Positions 25,124 to 34,343 of a stretch of 64,000 nt of DNA are shown in pieces (positions within the stretch are counted from its first letter, which is position 1; each line of letters starts with the position of its first letter). The stretch lies in assembly GCA_018266375.1 (NCBI GenBank), contig JAFEAO010000005.1:517185-581184 (forward strand), written 5' to 3'. Made by a program: the position numbers and the translations under genes. The stretch is from Bdellovibrionales bacterium. GTDB taxonomy: Bacteria; Bdellovibrionota; UBA1018; CAIMNF01. Under the pieces are notes generated by a model. It did no database searches. It was given only the letters and a program-made list of their open reading frames with translations, and was not told where the DNA came from.

Positions 25124-25707
25124 TTAAAGTATTTTGCGTCTTTCATCGCTTCTAGTGGCGGAAATGCAGAGTCTCGTGCGTTGACGATCGGCCCGATAAT
25201 CGGCCATTCAGCCGGAACCGAACTCCAGAGGATGCCCTTATCGCTGTCAGCATGGTGCTCGCGCGACGTGTAGTAGGCGACCCAGGTTCCGTCTTTACTC
25301 ACGGACTGGAATCCATGTGCGCAGCCCTCCGGAATAAAAAGCGCGTCGCCGGATTCGCCTTTGAGTGTAAATGCCTCGAATTTGCCGAAAGTTTTTGAGT
25401 TCTGGCGAAGGTCAACGACCACGTCAAAAATTTCGCCGTCCACGCAGGAGACAATCTTGTCGTGTCCGTGCGGAGGGATTTGAAAATGCATTCCTCGGAG
25501 AACGCTTTGCTTGGAGTAAGAGATAAAACTTTCACGGCATTCGAATTGGATTCCGTGTTGCTTAAGAAAATCGAGATGCAAGGGCTTGACGAAAACGCCC
25601 CGCTCGTCTTGAAAACGGGTATTGAATCGGAAGCGGAAGAGTCCGGCGATAGAAGTCGGTGTGAACTCGGCCGCTTTCGGAAAAGCGGTGTTTGAGATTT
25701 GCGTCAT
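25120..25707 (-). CDS. dTDP-4-dehydrorhamnose 3,5-epimerase-like protein (AscE-like?)
   Basis: The 195-residue cupin-fold protein has RFQDERGVFVKPL, SVLRGMHFQIPPHGHDKIV, GEIFDVVVDLRQNSKTFG and LFIPEGCAHGFQSVS, all RmlC-family motifs. A true rmlC with better matches is at 57305. This copy leads the CDP-dideoxyhexose run, where an RmlC-like 5-epimerase is known in CDP-L-ascarylose synthesis (AscE). That specific role is an inference. ATG 25707 is preferred to 25758, which would extend into the divergent promoter region. Confidence 0.8.
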   Translation of the reverse strand: MTQISNTAFPKAAEFTPTSIAGLFRFRFNTRFQDERGVFVKPLHLDFLKQHGIQFECRESFISYSKQSVLRGMHFQIPPHGHDKIVSCVDGEIFDVVVDLRQNSKTFGKFEAFTLKGESGDALFIPEGCAHGFQSVSKDGTWVAYYTSREHHADSDKGILWSSVPAEWPIIGPIVNARDSAFPPLEAMKDAKYFK

Positions 25708-25771
25708 TTGTTGGCGTGCCTTTGGTTTAACGATAGAAAACACCGCTCGATTCTGCAATAGTGAAGGCTAC

Positions 25772-27352
25772 ATGTTCATGACTATTTTCCGCAAAAATCC
25801 CCTTCTGATCTGGCTTTTAGCCTTTTTGGGTCTGGGGCTTTTCTGGTTCTACGTGATGCTGAACCCGTGGCTCGGATTTGTCACGTCGGACGATGCGGTC
25901 CCGTACATTCAAACACTGACCGAGTGGCGGCCGCAGGATCTTTTTTACTGGGGCACATCACGGATGGGCATGCTCTATGAAGTCATGTGGAAGGCGGGGC
26001 TGTCGCTGTTTGGAATTCGCGAGGCGGTGGTGGGCTCGGCGTTGAACACGGAATTGTTTTATCTCGTCCACTCGCTTTTTATGTGGGCGGGATTTTGTTT
26101 TTGGTTGCAAACACTGCGTACGCGTACGGCTCGATGGGTGTTCTTCCTGTTTTTTATTCCAATTTCGAGGCAAGGCGTGGAGTTTTTTTTGCTGCCAGGT
26201 CAGCCCTACGGAGTTTTGTTTTTTTTAACAGGATTGTTTTTTTGGTACCTCTTAGAGAAATCCAAAGGAAAACAAAATCACATTATTTTCGGGCTCCTTA
26301 TCGGAGCTCTTTGGATCCAGCATGAACTGTCCGGTTTGCTCGTGTTAGGCGTATACGCGTTTCGATATCGTCACAAGTATTTAAAGACAATCTTAATCGG
26401 ACTTTTGCCGCTTGTAGTGGTGGGTTGTATTTGTAAACACGAGTCGCAAAAATGGTTCGAAGGAAATCATTATTCAATCAGCTCTTTTGGTACGATTTTG
26501 GACGGTCTTTGGTTTACTTTGCGTGACGGATCTTGGTGGGTCAGTATTCGTCGCCTGACCGGGCACGTCTTTACACTCGCGGTGTTATTTTATTTATTTG
26601 ATTTGTGGAAAACGCGTCGGTCCGATCCTTTTTGGAACGATTCACGGCGAGTTGCTTTTGTAGGTGCCTTGGTGGCTATCTTAGCGATTCATCTTCCTGA
26701 ATGGTACGTAACTAACAATCGGGCGCCTCGATATTTTACAAACGTAATTCCAGTTCTCATTTGGGCATTCTTATCTAAATTTGAAATCCTAGATCGGCAT
26801 GTTTGGCAAAGATGGGTTTACCTCGCTGCCTGCTTGATTCCGATGTACAAAACCCAGGCCTATGATGTTTGGATCAATCCGGTCGTTCGTAGTCAGTTTA
26901 CAATCTCACTTCCTCCGGACTACTCGTTCGTCACTCATTCGCTTGGGGCTTGCGACGAGGCTCTCGTACGAGACTTTGCGAAAACTTTAAATCCAACGAT
27001 TGTCGAGTGGTCGCCAACCTGGCTTTCCGAAGGGTGTACAGCGCTCCGATTCCAAAAGGCTAAACTTCTTACATTCTACATCCAGTCTACAGGGTGTGAG
27101 TCTTATATCGATGACTATTGGGATAGTTACATTCTGACAGCGTTGAGTAACGGCCAATTGCTTGCCAACACCAATATGCAAATTCGCAACCCTGAACTCA
27201 TGGCTTTGGCAAAATCTGCTCGCCCCCTTTGTTTGATGCCAAGAGAGGGAACTCCTTTTCAAACTTTGGTTTCTGAACTAAATTTAGATTGTAAAGCAAG
27301 CCCGAGAGGATTTCTATTTTGCTCGGACAATGCGACGGAAGCACATCCATAG
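25772..27352 (+). CDS. Polytopic membrane protein, GT-C glycosyltransferase-like
   Basis: The 526-residue protein has about 10 hydrophobic segments. The first external loop contains FVTSDDAVPYIQTLTEW, an acidic DD pair as in GT-C enzymes that use polyprenyl-phosphate sugars. A GAAGG ribosome site lies 5 bases before ATG 25772, which decides the start. It is divergent from the CDP-dideoxyhexose run and overlaps the next glycosyltransferase gene by 34 bases. The family is not firmly recognised. Confidence 0.6.
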   Translation: MFMTIFRKNPLLIWLLAFLGLGLFWFYVMLNPWLGFVTSDDAVPYIQTLTEWRPQDLFYWGTSRMGMLYEVMWKAGLSLFGIREAVVGSALNTELFYLVHSLFMWAGFCFWLQTLRTRTARWVFFLFFIPISRQGVEFFLLPGQPYGVLFFLTGLFFWYLLEKSKGKQNHIIFGLLIGALWIQHELSGLLVLGVYAFRYRHKYLKTILIGLLPLVVVGCICKHESQKWFEGNHYSISSFGTILDGLWFTLRDGSWWVSIRRLTGHVFTLAVLFYLFDLWKTRRSDPFWNDSRRVAFVGALVAILAIHLPEWYVTNNRAPRYFTNVIPVLIWAFLSKFEILDRHVWQRWVYLAACLIPMYKTQAYDVWINPVVRSQFTISLPPDYSFVTHSLGACDEALVRDFAKTLNPTIVEWSPTWLSEGCTALRFQKAKLLTFYIQSTGCESYIDDYWDSYILTALSNGQLLANTNMQIRNPELMALAKSARPLCLMPREGTPFQTLVSELNLDCKASPRGFLFCSDNATEAHP

Positions 27353-28122
27353 AAACGCTACTTAAAAGCAGTGCGATTTATATTCCAGCTTATAACGCCG
27401 GCAAGACCCTGCCGGATGTGTTGGATCGCATTTATCAAACGCTCGGGCACGACTCGATCGATATTATTATTGTCGACAATGCTAGCATCGATCGCACTAG
27501 CGATGTAGTGCAAGACTACATTCGCACCAAGGGCATTAAGCGTATCAACTTGATTAAAAACCCGCAGAACATGGGCTACGGTGGAAGCCAGAAGATTGGT
27601 TATCGTTGGTGCATTGATCGAGGTTACAAATACGTGGCCATGGTGCACTCCGATGGGCAGTACGCACCAGAGTATCTCCCGATTTTATTTAACGCTTTGT
27701 CGACTCAGAGTGCAGGAATGGTTTTTGGTTCGCGGATTGCTGGTGATCCTCTTAAGGGCGGAATGCCACTTCATCGCTATCTTGGCAACCGTTTTTTATC
27801 CTTTGTGCAAAACACTTTGCTTGGGTTGCATCTGAGCGAGTACCACTCGGGTTATCGCATCTATTCGACGGAGATGTTGAAGAGTATTCCGTTCGAGCGT
27901 CTCTCGAGCGATTATCACTTTGATACTGAGATAATTATTTTAATGCTTCACTTTCGCCAAGCGATCGTCGAAACTGCGATTCCAACTAAGTATGGCGATG
28001 AAGAAAACTACGTCAATATCTGGAAGTACGGTAGCGACGTGCTGATGACGACAATCTCTTACTGGTTTCACCGCTGGCATTTGAGAAAGTCTAAGAACTG
28101 GGCGCGGATTTTGGGGGATTAG
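27319..28122 (+). CDS. Family 2 glycosyltransferase, polyprenyl-phosphate glycosyltransferase-like
   Basis: The 267-residue GT-A protein has IYIPAYNAGKTLPDVLDRI, IIIVDNASIDRTSDVV, NPQNMGYGGSQKIGY and MVHSDGQYAPE (DxD-like region). It lacks C-terminal membrane helices. It resembles DPM1/DpgS-type enzymes that charge a polyprenyl phosphate. A GAGAGGA ribosome site 8 bases before TTG 27319 supports that unusual start inside the previous gene. Pairing with a GT-C gene suggests it makes that enzyme's lipid-linked donor. Confidence 0.85.
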   Translation: MLGQCDGSTSIETLLKSSAIYIPAYNAGKTLPDVLDRIYQTLGHDSIDIIIVDNASIDRTSDVVQDYIRTKGIKRINLIKNPQNMGYGGSQKIGYRWCIDRGYKYVAMVHSDGQYAPEYLPILFNALSTQSAGMVFGSRIAGDPLKGGMPLHRYLGNRFLSFVQNTLLGLHLSEYHSGYRIYSTEMLKSIPFERLSSDYHFDTEIIILMLHFRQAIVETAIPTKYGDEENYVNIWKYGSDVLMTTISYWFHRWHLRKSKNWARILGD

Positions 28123-29340
28123 TTGAAATCGAAAGTCATATCCATTTATCAGTCTGTTGGTCCTTGGGGATTTTTTAAAGTTGGACTTCGAGCCTTGTAC
28201 ACTCGTCTGCTTCAAAGGGTTGCAGCTCTATTTCGCAAACTTGGTATTACGTTTCCAGGACTGGCTTGTCAGATTCTTTCGTTTCAATCTCCGGATAAAG
28301 GGTCTCAGGAGTTTTTCCGTTGGTGGGTGCCGCAAATTTTGAAGTCAAAGCAAACCTTCATCGCAGTTGTACCAAATTACTTAGGACCGGCCTTCAAAAA
28401 TTTAAAGGGATTTGTTACATCTGGGTCTACGTTTCTAACGTACCGTGAAGCTGACTCTAATGCAGGTCAAGCGGATTGGATTGTCATCCAAAGAGCAATG
28501 CTGGGCTTAGTGGCCCAACACATCTATCCAATTTTCTCTTGGTACCGTGCGGTTTATTCGAATGACGTTTTTGTTTTGTTGGCCAAAAATACAACTCTTC
28601 CGGAAGTCTTGGATACAGAAAAAAGAAAAGAGCTCTTCTCGAGAGTTCAATCCTTGGCGACTAGTGAAGATATCGGAGTAGTAGAAAAGTACGGCTTCCA
28701 GTACATGATTCGATTAAAAACCATGGATGCCAGTATCGTCGATGAAGTGAAAGCCGAATATTTTGATTGGTTCTGGCCGGAAATGAAAAACTTTAAAACC
28801 GTTTTGGATATTGGTTCGCAGATCGGGTCTTTCGCGACCCAAGTGACTTCATTTTTGCAGCCTGGCGGAAAGGTTTATGCTTTCGAACCCGAGCCCGAAA
28901 ACTTTAAGCTTCTTACCGAGAATGTGCGTCTGAATCAATTGGATGCAGAAATTAACGCCTACAATGCTGCGATTAGCGACAAGAAAGGTGAGGCGACGTT
29001 GTTCGTCTCAAGCGACAACACCGGTGGCAACAAGCTTGGAGTGCCCGAAACCTCCTCACACTCAAGCGTAACCGTGCCCACGATTGATATTGTAAGTTTT
29101 ATCGATCAAGATTCTGGTCCGATCGATCTTTTAAAGATTGATGTCGAGGGCTGGGAATTGCCGATTCTGAGACATCTTCGCCCACGTCTTGCTCAAGTCA
29201 AATTTCTTATCGGTGAGCTTCAACGCTCTGAATTTGGAATGCCTACGGAGGCAATTAAACTTCTTACCGAAGAAGGTTTTGAAGTTGAAACTAAAGGCGA
29301 CCCGTATCTGCTTCTCTTTAGAGCTAGACGTAAGTCTTAA
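28123..29340 (+). CDS. FkbM-family methyltransferase
   Basis: The 405-residue protein has a C-terminal FkbM domain (about residues 210-400): VLDIGSQIGSFATQV (motif I), VYAFEPEPENFKLLTENV, a TVPTIDIVSFI strand and LLKIDVEGWELPILRHL. The N-terminal 200 residues are not recognised. Such enzymes O-methylate sugars or other small groups in polysaccharide clusters. Translation probably starts at TTG 28123, directly after the previous stop, with GGGGGA upstream. Confidence 0.87.
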   Translation: MKSKVISIYQSVGPWGFFKVGLRALYTRLLQRVAALFRKLGITFPGLACQILSFQSPDKGSQEFFRWWVPQILKSKQTFIAVVPNYLGPAFKNLKGFVTSGSTFLTYREADSNAGQADWIVIQRAMLGLVAQHIYPIFSWYRAVYSNDVFVLLAKNTTLPEVLDTEKRKELFSRVQSLATSEDIGVVEKYGFQYMIRLKTMDASIVDEVKAEYFDWFWPEMKNFKTVLDIGSQIGSFATQVTSFLQPGGKVYAFEPEPENFKLLTENVRLNQLDAEINAYNAAISDKKGEATLFVSSDNTGGNKLGVPETSSHSSVTVPTIDIVSFIDQDSGPIDLLKIDVEGWELPILRHLRPRLAQVKFLIGELQRSEFGMPTEAIKLLTEEGFEVETKGDPYLLLFRARRKS

Positions 29341-29343
29341 TCC

Positions 29344-30048
29344 CTACATTAAATAGTCATCGATAACATTTGGAAACGGAACTGCGCCGAGTGGAACCCA
29401 GCGGTTATTTTTTGGTTTGTATTTGAATCGAATCGGCTCGCGGTGAAAAACGGAGGTCACACTCGGAAACGATGTGATTGGTGTGAATCCTTCGAAGTCA
29501 ATTTGCGTAAAACCATGGTCTCGCAGCATTTTGCATGCACCCGGGTACCATTCAGAATTGTCCAGAATGAGAAGTGCTCCCAATTTTAGATGTTTGAGGG
29601 CTTCATGTGCGCTATTGTAGCGGCGAGCTCCATCTATCATTACAACATCAAATTTTTTTCCGACTTCATTAATGTAGTTGGCGTATGAATTCTCGTCGCG
29701 GTATTCAACGTGTGCACGGCTTCCCAAAATTTCTTGCACCCTCTTTTGCCACATTGAATCATGGTCGACGCTTGTGACTTTGGCACCTTGCTCAAGCCAA
29801 AAGAGAGTCGAAGAACCACTGCCGAACTCAAACACATCAAGCCCACTCAGATCCCAAGATCGTAGAAAGTCCATTGCAGGATAGGTAATCCAAGGAATGT
29901 GGGCGTCTTGTTTGTCGACAATAAGGCCATTTGAGTCGGTCTTTACTTGGCCGCGGTACTTTACCAATATCCAACCTGCGCGAACTCCGCAGAGAAGCCA
30001 ACGAGGCACGATTGATCGGAAAATATTCTTAAATTTTTGACGCCACAT
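29344..30048 (-). CDS. Class I SAM-dependent methyltransferase
   Basis: The 234-residue protein has LDVFEFGSGSSTLFWLEQGA (motif I), KVTSVDHDSMW (motif II), FDVVMIDGARRYNSAHEAL and LGALLILDNSEWYPG. These resemble the Methyltransf_24/DUF-type group often found in glycan loci. Its stop lies 3 bases from the convergent FkbM stop. The substrate is unknown. Confidence 0.75.
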   Translation of the reverse strand: MWRQKFKNIFRSIVPRWLLCGVRAGWILVKYRGQVKTDSNGLIVDKQDAHIPWITYPAMDFLRSWDLSGLDVFEFGSGSSTLFWLEQGAKVTSVDHDSMWQKRVQEILGSRAHVEYRDENSYANYINEVGKKFDVVMIDGARRYNSAHEALKHLKLGALLILDNSEWYPGACKMLRDHGFTQIDFEGFTPITSFPSVTSVFHREPIRFKYKPKNNRWVPLGAVPFPNVIDDYLM

Positions 30049-30108
30049 CGGCCTCAGTCTATATCAAATTTAATTGAGATGAGAGCTAAAAAAAGGCAAT
30101 CTTAACAG

Positions 30109-31287
30109 GTGAGCGAGAAGAGCCTGAGTCCTAACATCATCCTGTTTTCGACCGCGGATTGGGACAATCCGTTCTGGACTAATAAGCAACACACGGCTCG
30201 TGGCCTGGCGGAAAAAGGTTTCACCGTACTCTATATCGAGTCGCTTGGGCTTCGTCAGCCACAGTTGAAATCAGCTGATGTTTCGAGGATCGTCAAACGG
30301 ATCCTGAAGTTTTTCGGTGGGGTACGAAAAGTCGGCGAACGTCTCTACGTCTATTCTCCAGTAGTCATCCCGTTTCGATGGTTTCCATTTGCTCAGAAAA
30401 TCAATGAGTGGATCTTGCACAAGCATTTGTCAAAGATCCAAACCAAATTAAAACTCTTTCGGCCAATTGTCTGGACTTACAATCCAATGATTTTGGAGTT
30501 GGGTAAGTTTTTGCATATGAGCAAGCTCATTTATCATAATGTAGACGACCTTGCGGCAGCACCAGGCATTGATTCCAAATCGGTTCGTTTAGCCGAGGAA
30601 GATCTTCTCGATGAAGCAAATTTGGTTTTTTGCACAAGTCGAAAACTCGAAGAAAAATCCAAGCAAATTGCTGGTAGTCGAGTCCATTTTTTTGGAAATG
30701 TTGTCGACTTCGAACACTTTTCAAAAGCACGTCGAGTAGAGTTAGAAGAGCCTGCGGATTTAGCAAAAATTCCTTATCCCCGTATTGGATTTGTGGGTGC
30801 CCTAAGCTCTTACAAGTTTGACGTGGGAATGGTTCGCGATGCGGCTCGAGCTGCGCCCGATCGTCATTGGGTATTGATCGGAAAAGTTGGCGAAGGTCAA
30901 CCGGACACGTCGATGGAGTCTCTTAAGCTCGAGCCAAATATTCATTTCTTGGGACCCAAGAGTTACGAAGAGTTGCCAAAGTATTTAAAGTACATGAACG
31001 TCGTCACCATTCCTTGCCCGATTAACGATTACACACAGGCGATGTTCCCGATGAAGTTTTTTGAATACATGGCCGCAGGCAAACCAATTGTGGCTCGCAA
31101 GATCGATGCTCTTAAAGAATATGAGCGCTACTTCTATGGATATAACGATCAACGCGAGATGGAACTCAAGCTGGACCTTGCACTGAAGAATGGCGTTGAG
31201 CATCCGGACTGGGCCGACAAGCTCGCGCAGGAAAATACTTGGGACATCCGGTTGCTGAAGATGCTAGCGCTGGTGGAGAAGAGTTAA
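30109..31287 (+). CDS. Glycosyltransferase, GT-B fold
   Basis: The 392-residue protein has IILFSTADWDNPFWTNKQH at the N-terminus, a central IYHNVDDLAAAPG, YPRIGFVGALSSYKFD and the donor-binding MFPMKFFEYMAAGKPIVA with its E(x7)-like region. This places it with GT4-like retaining transferases using nucleotide sugars. GTG at 30109 is the likely start; no strong ribosome site is visible. Confidence 0.85.
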   Translation: MSEKSLSPNIILFSTADWDNPFWTNKQHTARGLAEKGFTVLYIESLGLRQPQLKSADVSRIVKRILKFFGGVRKVGERLYVYSPVVIPFRWFPFAQKINEWILHKHLSKIQTKLKLFRPIVWTYNPMILELGKFLHMSKLIYHNVDDLAAAPGIDSKSVRLAEEDLLDEANLVFCTSRKLEEKSKQIAGSRVHFFGNVVDFEHFSKARRVELEEPADLAKIPYPRIGFVGALSSYKFDVGMVRDAARAAPDRHWVLIGKVGEGQPDTSMESLKLEPNIHFLGPKSYEELPKYLKYMNVVTIPCPINDYTQAMFPMKFFEYMAAGKPIVARKIDALKEYERYFYGYNDQREMELKLDLALKNGVEHPDWADKLAQENTWDIRLLKMLALVEKS

Positions 31288-31318
31288 GACTTGGTCGAAT
31301 CTTTGCATATGTAAAGGT

Positions 31319-31846
31319 ATGCAAAGTAACCTCGTAGAAACAGAAAATCTCAAATCCCGCATTTATTTGATTAGAGGTCATCATGTCATGCTCGATTCAG
31401 ACCTCGCGCATTTATACAAAGTAGAGACGAGGTCTATAAATCAAGCGGTTCGTCGCAATATCGAGCGATTTCCCGCTGATTTCATGTTTAGACTTACGGA
31501 TGAAGAACATGAAATCTTAAGATCACAATTTGTGATCTTAAGATCCGGCGAATGGGGTAAGCATTCGAAATACTTGCCTTTTGTATTTACGGAACAGGGG
31601 GTGTCGATGCTTTCCAGTGTCTTGAAAAGTGAAGTTGCAATACACGTTAATATCGCCATCATGAGGACGTTCGTATCATTTCGCGATGCGATCTATTCCA
31701 ATACGGCTTTGATACGAAAAATTGACGAGCTCGAAAAAAAACACTTAAATTATGATGAAAAACTTAAAGCCGTATTTAGTGCAATTCGGCAATTGGTCGA
31801 ATCCGGTCTTCCAAGGCAAAAACGGATTAAAGGCCTGGGCAAATAA
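31319..31846 (+). CDS. ORF6N-domain protein (copy 1)
   Basis: The 175-residue protein has the ORF6N domain at residues 10-115: IYLIRGHHVMLDSDLAHLY, RSINQAVRRNIERFPADFMF, then YLPFVFTEQGVSMLSSVL and VNIAIMRTF. A basic coiled tail follows. ORF6N domains occur in phage and mobile-element DNA-binding or antirepressor-like proteins; the cellular role is unknown. About half its residues match copy 2 at 60664. Codons 66-76 contain a 31-bp palindrome. It sits alone between glycosyltransferase genes that read in both directions. Confidence 0.85.
   Translation: MQSNLVETENLKSRIYLIRGHHVMLDSDLAHLYKVETRSINQAVRRNIERFPADFMFRLTDEEHEILRSQFVILRSGEWGKHSKYLPFVFTEQGVSMLSSVLKSEVAIHVNIAIMRTFVSFRDAIYSNTALIRKIDELEKKHLNYDEKLKAVFSAIRQLVESGLPRQKRIKGLGK
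31514..31544. repeat. 31-bp perfect palindrome inside ORF6N copy 1
   Basis: The arms are 15 bases around a single central T (31529). The left arm is ATCTTAAGATCACAA and the right arm is its exact reverse complement. It lies in frame over the codons for ILRSQFVILR. Copy 2 has a palindrome of different sequence at the same codons. Confidence 0.95.
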
Positions 31847-31867
31847 TCTTTAAGTATCATATGTTGC

Positions 31868-32626
31868 TTAAACACCATTTGATTCACGTTGAAATCTAAT
31901 TGCTTTAACTTCGTCAGCTTTTGGTTTCGGCTTAATGATCATGTGAATCAGAAGCCAGGTCATCATCTTCATGCTGACAAGTATGATGCTTCTCATCTTT
32001 GTTGTTCCCTTGTCGTAGCGGCACGCGACGTTGATTTCCGTCATCTTTAAGCCAACAAGAGAAGCGTAATATGAAAACACGATATCAAGCGGATACCCGC
32101 CCGGAAGGTAATCAATCAACCCTGCGATTGCCGGGACGTAGTAGATCTTAAATCCTGAGAGAACGTCTTCGATAGGCGAACCCCAGAATACGCGCGCAAT
32201 GGTGGAATAGATTCGATTCCCTAGACGTCTGCCAATTGGTCCATATTTTTTACTGCAAATATGAAACTTCGAGCCAACCACGACATCCGATTGGGTCTTA
32301 GCTTGATGATCGATCAAACGAAGTACATCTGTGGCCTGCCGTTGATGATCACCTGGGAAAAGAACAAAAAACTTATAGTGCTGATCAATGGCGTATTTCA
32401 AACCAGTTTTGACTGCGCCACCGTAGCCTAGATTGATTTCATGGCGAATGACGTTGAAACCGTTCGACTTAATTAGCTCGCTCGTGTTGTCTCGGGAGTG
32501 GTCATCAATAAATAGAAAATCGCAACTCTTTGCAAGTTCAACGTCAGAAATATCACGGAAGAGATTCGGTAAATTCTCCGATTCGTTATAGCAGGGCACT
32601 ACGCATAGAACTTTTTTCCGTGTCAT
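31868..32626 (-). CDS. Family 2 glycosyltransferase
   Basis: The 252-residue GT-A protein has VLCVVPCYNESENLPNLF, FLFIDDHSRDNTSELI, HEINLGYGGAVKTGL and FVLFPGDHQRQ, then DVVVGSKF and a late ALIHMIIKPKPK-type hydrophobic stretch. It resembles polyprenyl-phosphate mannosyl/glucosyltransferases. It overlaps the SDR gene upstream by ATGA-type overlap (4 bases) and belongs to a three-gene unit with the SDR and a PhyH oxygenase. Confidence 0.87.
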   Translation of the reverse strand: MTRKKVLCVVPCYNESENLPNLFRDISDVELAKSCDFLFIDDHSRDNTSELIKSNGFNVIRHEINLGYGGAVKTGLKYAIDQHYKFFVLFPGDHQRQATDVLRLIDHQAKTQSDVVVGSKFHICSKKYGPIGRRLGNRIYSTIARVFWGSPIEDVLSGFKIYYVPAIAGLIDYLPGGYPLDIVFSYYASLVGLKMTEINVACRYDKGTTKMRSIILVSMKMMTWLLIHMIIKPKPKADEVKAIRFQRESNGV

Positions 32627-33405
32627 TTGATGTATCTGGCCTGAATTCTAGCTATTAGAAAATCGATAAAAAATCTAGGCAAGAACCGGTTCAAAGCCCA
32701 AATGATTTTATCATAAAGTGTAAGATAGTGGGCGCCATCACGATCCAGTAGGCGGACACATTTGACAGCGATTTCATCTGGAGTAGCAATTTTGCTAACC
32801 ATTTTTGGAATTCCTGCGCTCGGACCGAATTCTGTGGCCATCGCTCCAGCACAAATGATCGAAAACTTCATCGGCGTGTCTTTCTGCTCGAGTGCCAAAG
32901 TCTGAGCCCAAAGTGTTGCGAAAGTTTTGGCTGGAGCATAGGTTGAGAAATTTGGAATGCGCATCTCGTTACTGTGACTAGTAATGATTTGAACACGGCC
33001 GGTTGAGTTCATCGTCGGCACTAAATGATACGTAAGATCGATGTTCGCGATGATATTCAGTTCAATAGTTTTAAGGTGATCGGAGTATTTCGCTTCGAAG
33101 AATTTCTTAAACACCCCCGAGCCCGCATTTAAGATGAGCGTATCAATTCGCAGAGTAGCGAGATCCGCAATCAATCGTTTGCGGTGTTCTGCGATAGTCA
33201 GATCACAAAGGATGGGTTGAATCTTCGTTCTTGGGTTGGCTTGGCGGAGCTCAGACTGAATTTTTTGAAGTTTGTCTTTTGATCTCGCAATCAAAATCAA
33301 AGCTTTAGAGTCAGGCGCTATTTTTTTAGCAATAGCGGCACCGAGTCCACCCGATGCGCCCGTAATGACTACAACACCGTACTTTTGAGACTCAGGCGTG
33401 TTCAA
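32623..33405 (-). CDS. Short-chain dehydrogenase/reductase
   Basis: The 260-residue classical SDR has VVVITGASGGLGAAIA (cofactor site), LILNAGSGVF, a Ser in IITSHSNEM and the catalytic STYAPAKTF (YxxxK). A hydrophobic C-terminal segment (residues 240-255) may associate with membrane. It probably oxidises or reduces a sugar or lipid intermediate. The start is TTG at 33405, immediately after the PhyH stop; no in-frame ATG precedes the cofactor motif. Confidence 0.85.
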   Translation of the reverse strand: MNTPESQKYGVVVITGASGGLGAAIAKKIAPDSKALILIARSKDKLQKIQSELRQANPRTKIQPILCDLTIAEHRKRLIADLATLRIDTLILNAGSGVFKKFFEAKYSDHLKTIELNIIANIDLTYHLVPTMNSTGRVQIITSHSNEMRIPNFSTYAPAKTFATLWAQTLALEQKDTPMKFSIICAGAMATEFGPSAGIPKMVSKIATPDEIAVKCVRLLDRDGAHYLTLYDKIIWALNRFLPRFFIDFLIARIQARYIK

Positions 33406-34314
33406 TCAGCCGTCCTTCAAGTGCTTCCAATACTTAAAATACTCCGCTGATTTACGGGAAATTAAAATTGGAATGGTATCGATCACTTTGCGAAGGTTAC
33501 TGCGAGATGTATCGCCGAACAAAGTATGAATGGCTGCAACCCGAATTGATTTTTTGTAAGCCTTCATCGCAACGGGATCGAAGTCAAATTGTGGAACGGG
33601 ATCATCAACGAAGTGATGGAATTTATCTTCACCTGAAACTAAAGTGGCACCACGCTTGAGCCATTTAAGTGTACGAGGGAAGTTAGATGTCGGGATGTAC
33701 CGAAAGGCTATACCAAGCCGGGGCTGATCGCTTGGATTTGGTCCCGACGCGTGTAAGGTGCGTAAGTCGTGCATCGACATTTCGCCTGGCTTTAAAATGA
33801 TTGGTTTGGCAGTGGTAGTGTCGAGATCTTTAATCATCTGACCACGATGGAGCATGTTGTCTTTTGAATTATTGATCTCGTGTTTAATGTCTGCGCCTTT
33901 ATTTGAACCCGGAATATAGTTTACGCAGCCGTTGGCTTCATTGACATCAGAGAGAGCGAGCCATGCTGACAAGCCTTCTTCCTTGTTCATTGCCCAGTAA
34001 GTACTGTCTTGATGCCAAGGAACGAAGCCGGTGTTTTGAGGTGGTTTTACAAAAATTACAGAATACCAAAGTAACAAGTCTGGCCCCAGCACCTGTTTCA
34101 CTGCCTCCAGCATTTTAGGGTGGCGACCGAGATCATTCGCCCATTTCAAATAGAGATGGGGTTTATGGCGATTGACAGCATCAAGCTTCCATTTGTAGCC
34201 ATCAAGTAGAGAAAGAAGTTTTTCTCTATAGAGAGTTACTTCTTCCGCATTTAAAACGGGAATAGGGGATACTTGGCCATTCGTATCCATAGTAGATTTG
34301 ATGCTCATTGGCAC
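33406..34314 (-). CDS. Phytanoyl-CoA dioxygenase (PhyH)-family oxygenase
   Basis: The 302-residue protein has the Fe(II)/2-oxoglutarate facial triad: PWHQDSTYW gives H and D, and MHDLRTLHASGPN gives the distal His. An Arg follows in DQPRLGIAFRYIP. GCVNYIPGSNKG is the typical PhyH loop. In glycan loci such enzymes hydroxylate or oxidise sugar or lipid parts; the substrate is unknown. It is the first gene of the unit with the SDR and GT2. Confidence 0.88.
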   Translation of the reverse strand: MPMSIKSTMDTNGQVSPIPVLNAEEVTLYREKLLSLLDGYKWKLDAVNRHKPHLYLKWANDLGRHPKMLEAVKQVLGPDLLLWYSVIFVKPPQNTGFVPWHQDSTYWAMNKEEGLSAWLALSDVNEANGCVNYIPGSNKGADIKHEINNSKDNMLHRGQMIKDLDTTTAKPIILKPGEMSMHDLRTLHASGPNPSDQPRLGIAFRYIPTSNFPRTLKWLKRGATLVSGEDKFHHFVDDPVPQFDFDPVAMKAYKKSIRVAAIHTLFGDTSRSNLRKVIDTIPILISRKSAEYFKYWKHLKDG

Positions 34315-34343
34315 ATATTAGCAAAATATGCGATTACCGACCA

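Noticed and set aside
25120..25707. The RmlC-like gene as the rhamnose-pathway epimerase
   Set aside because: A canonical rmlC is present at 57305, and this copy is embedded in the CDP-dideoxyhexose run.
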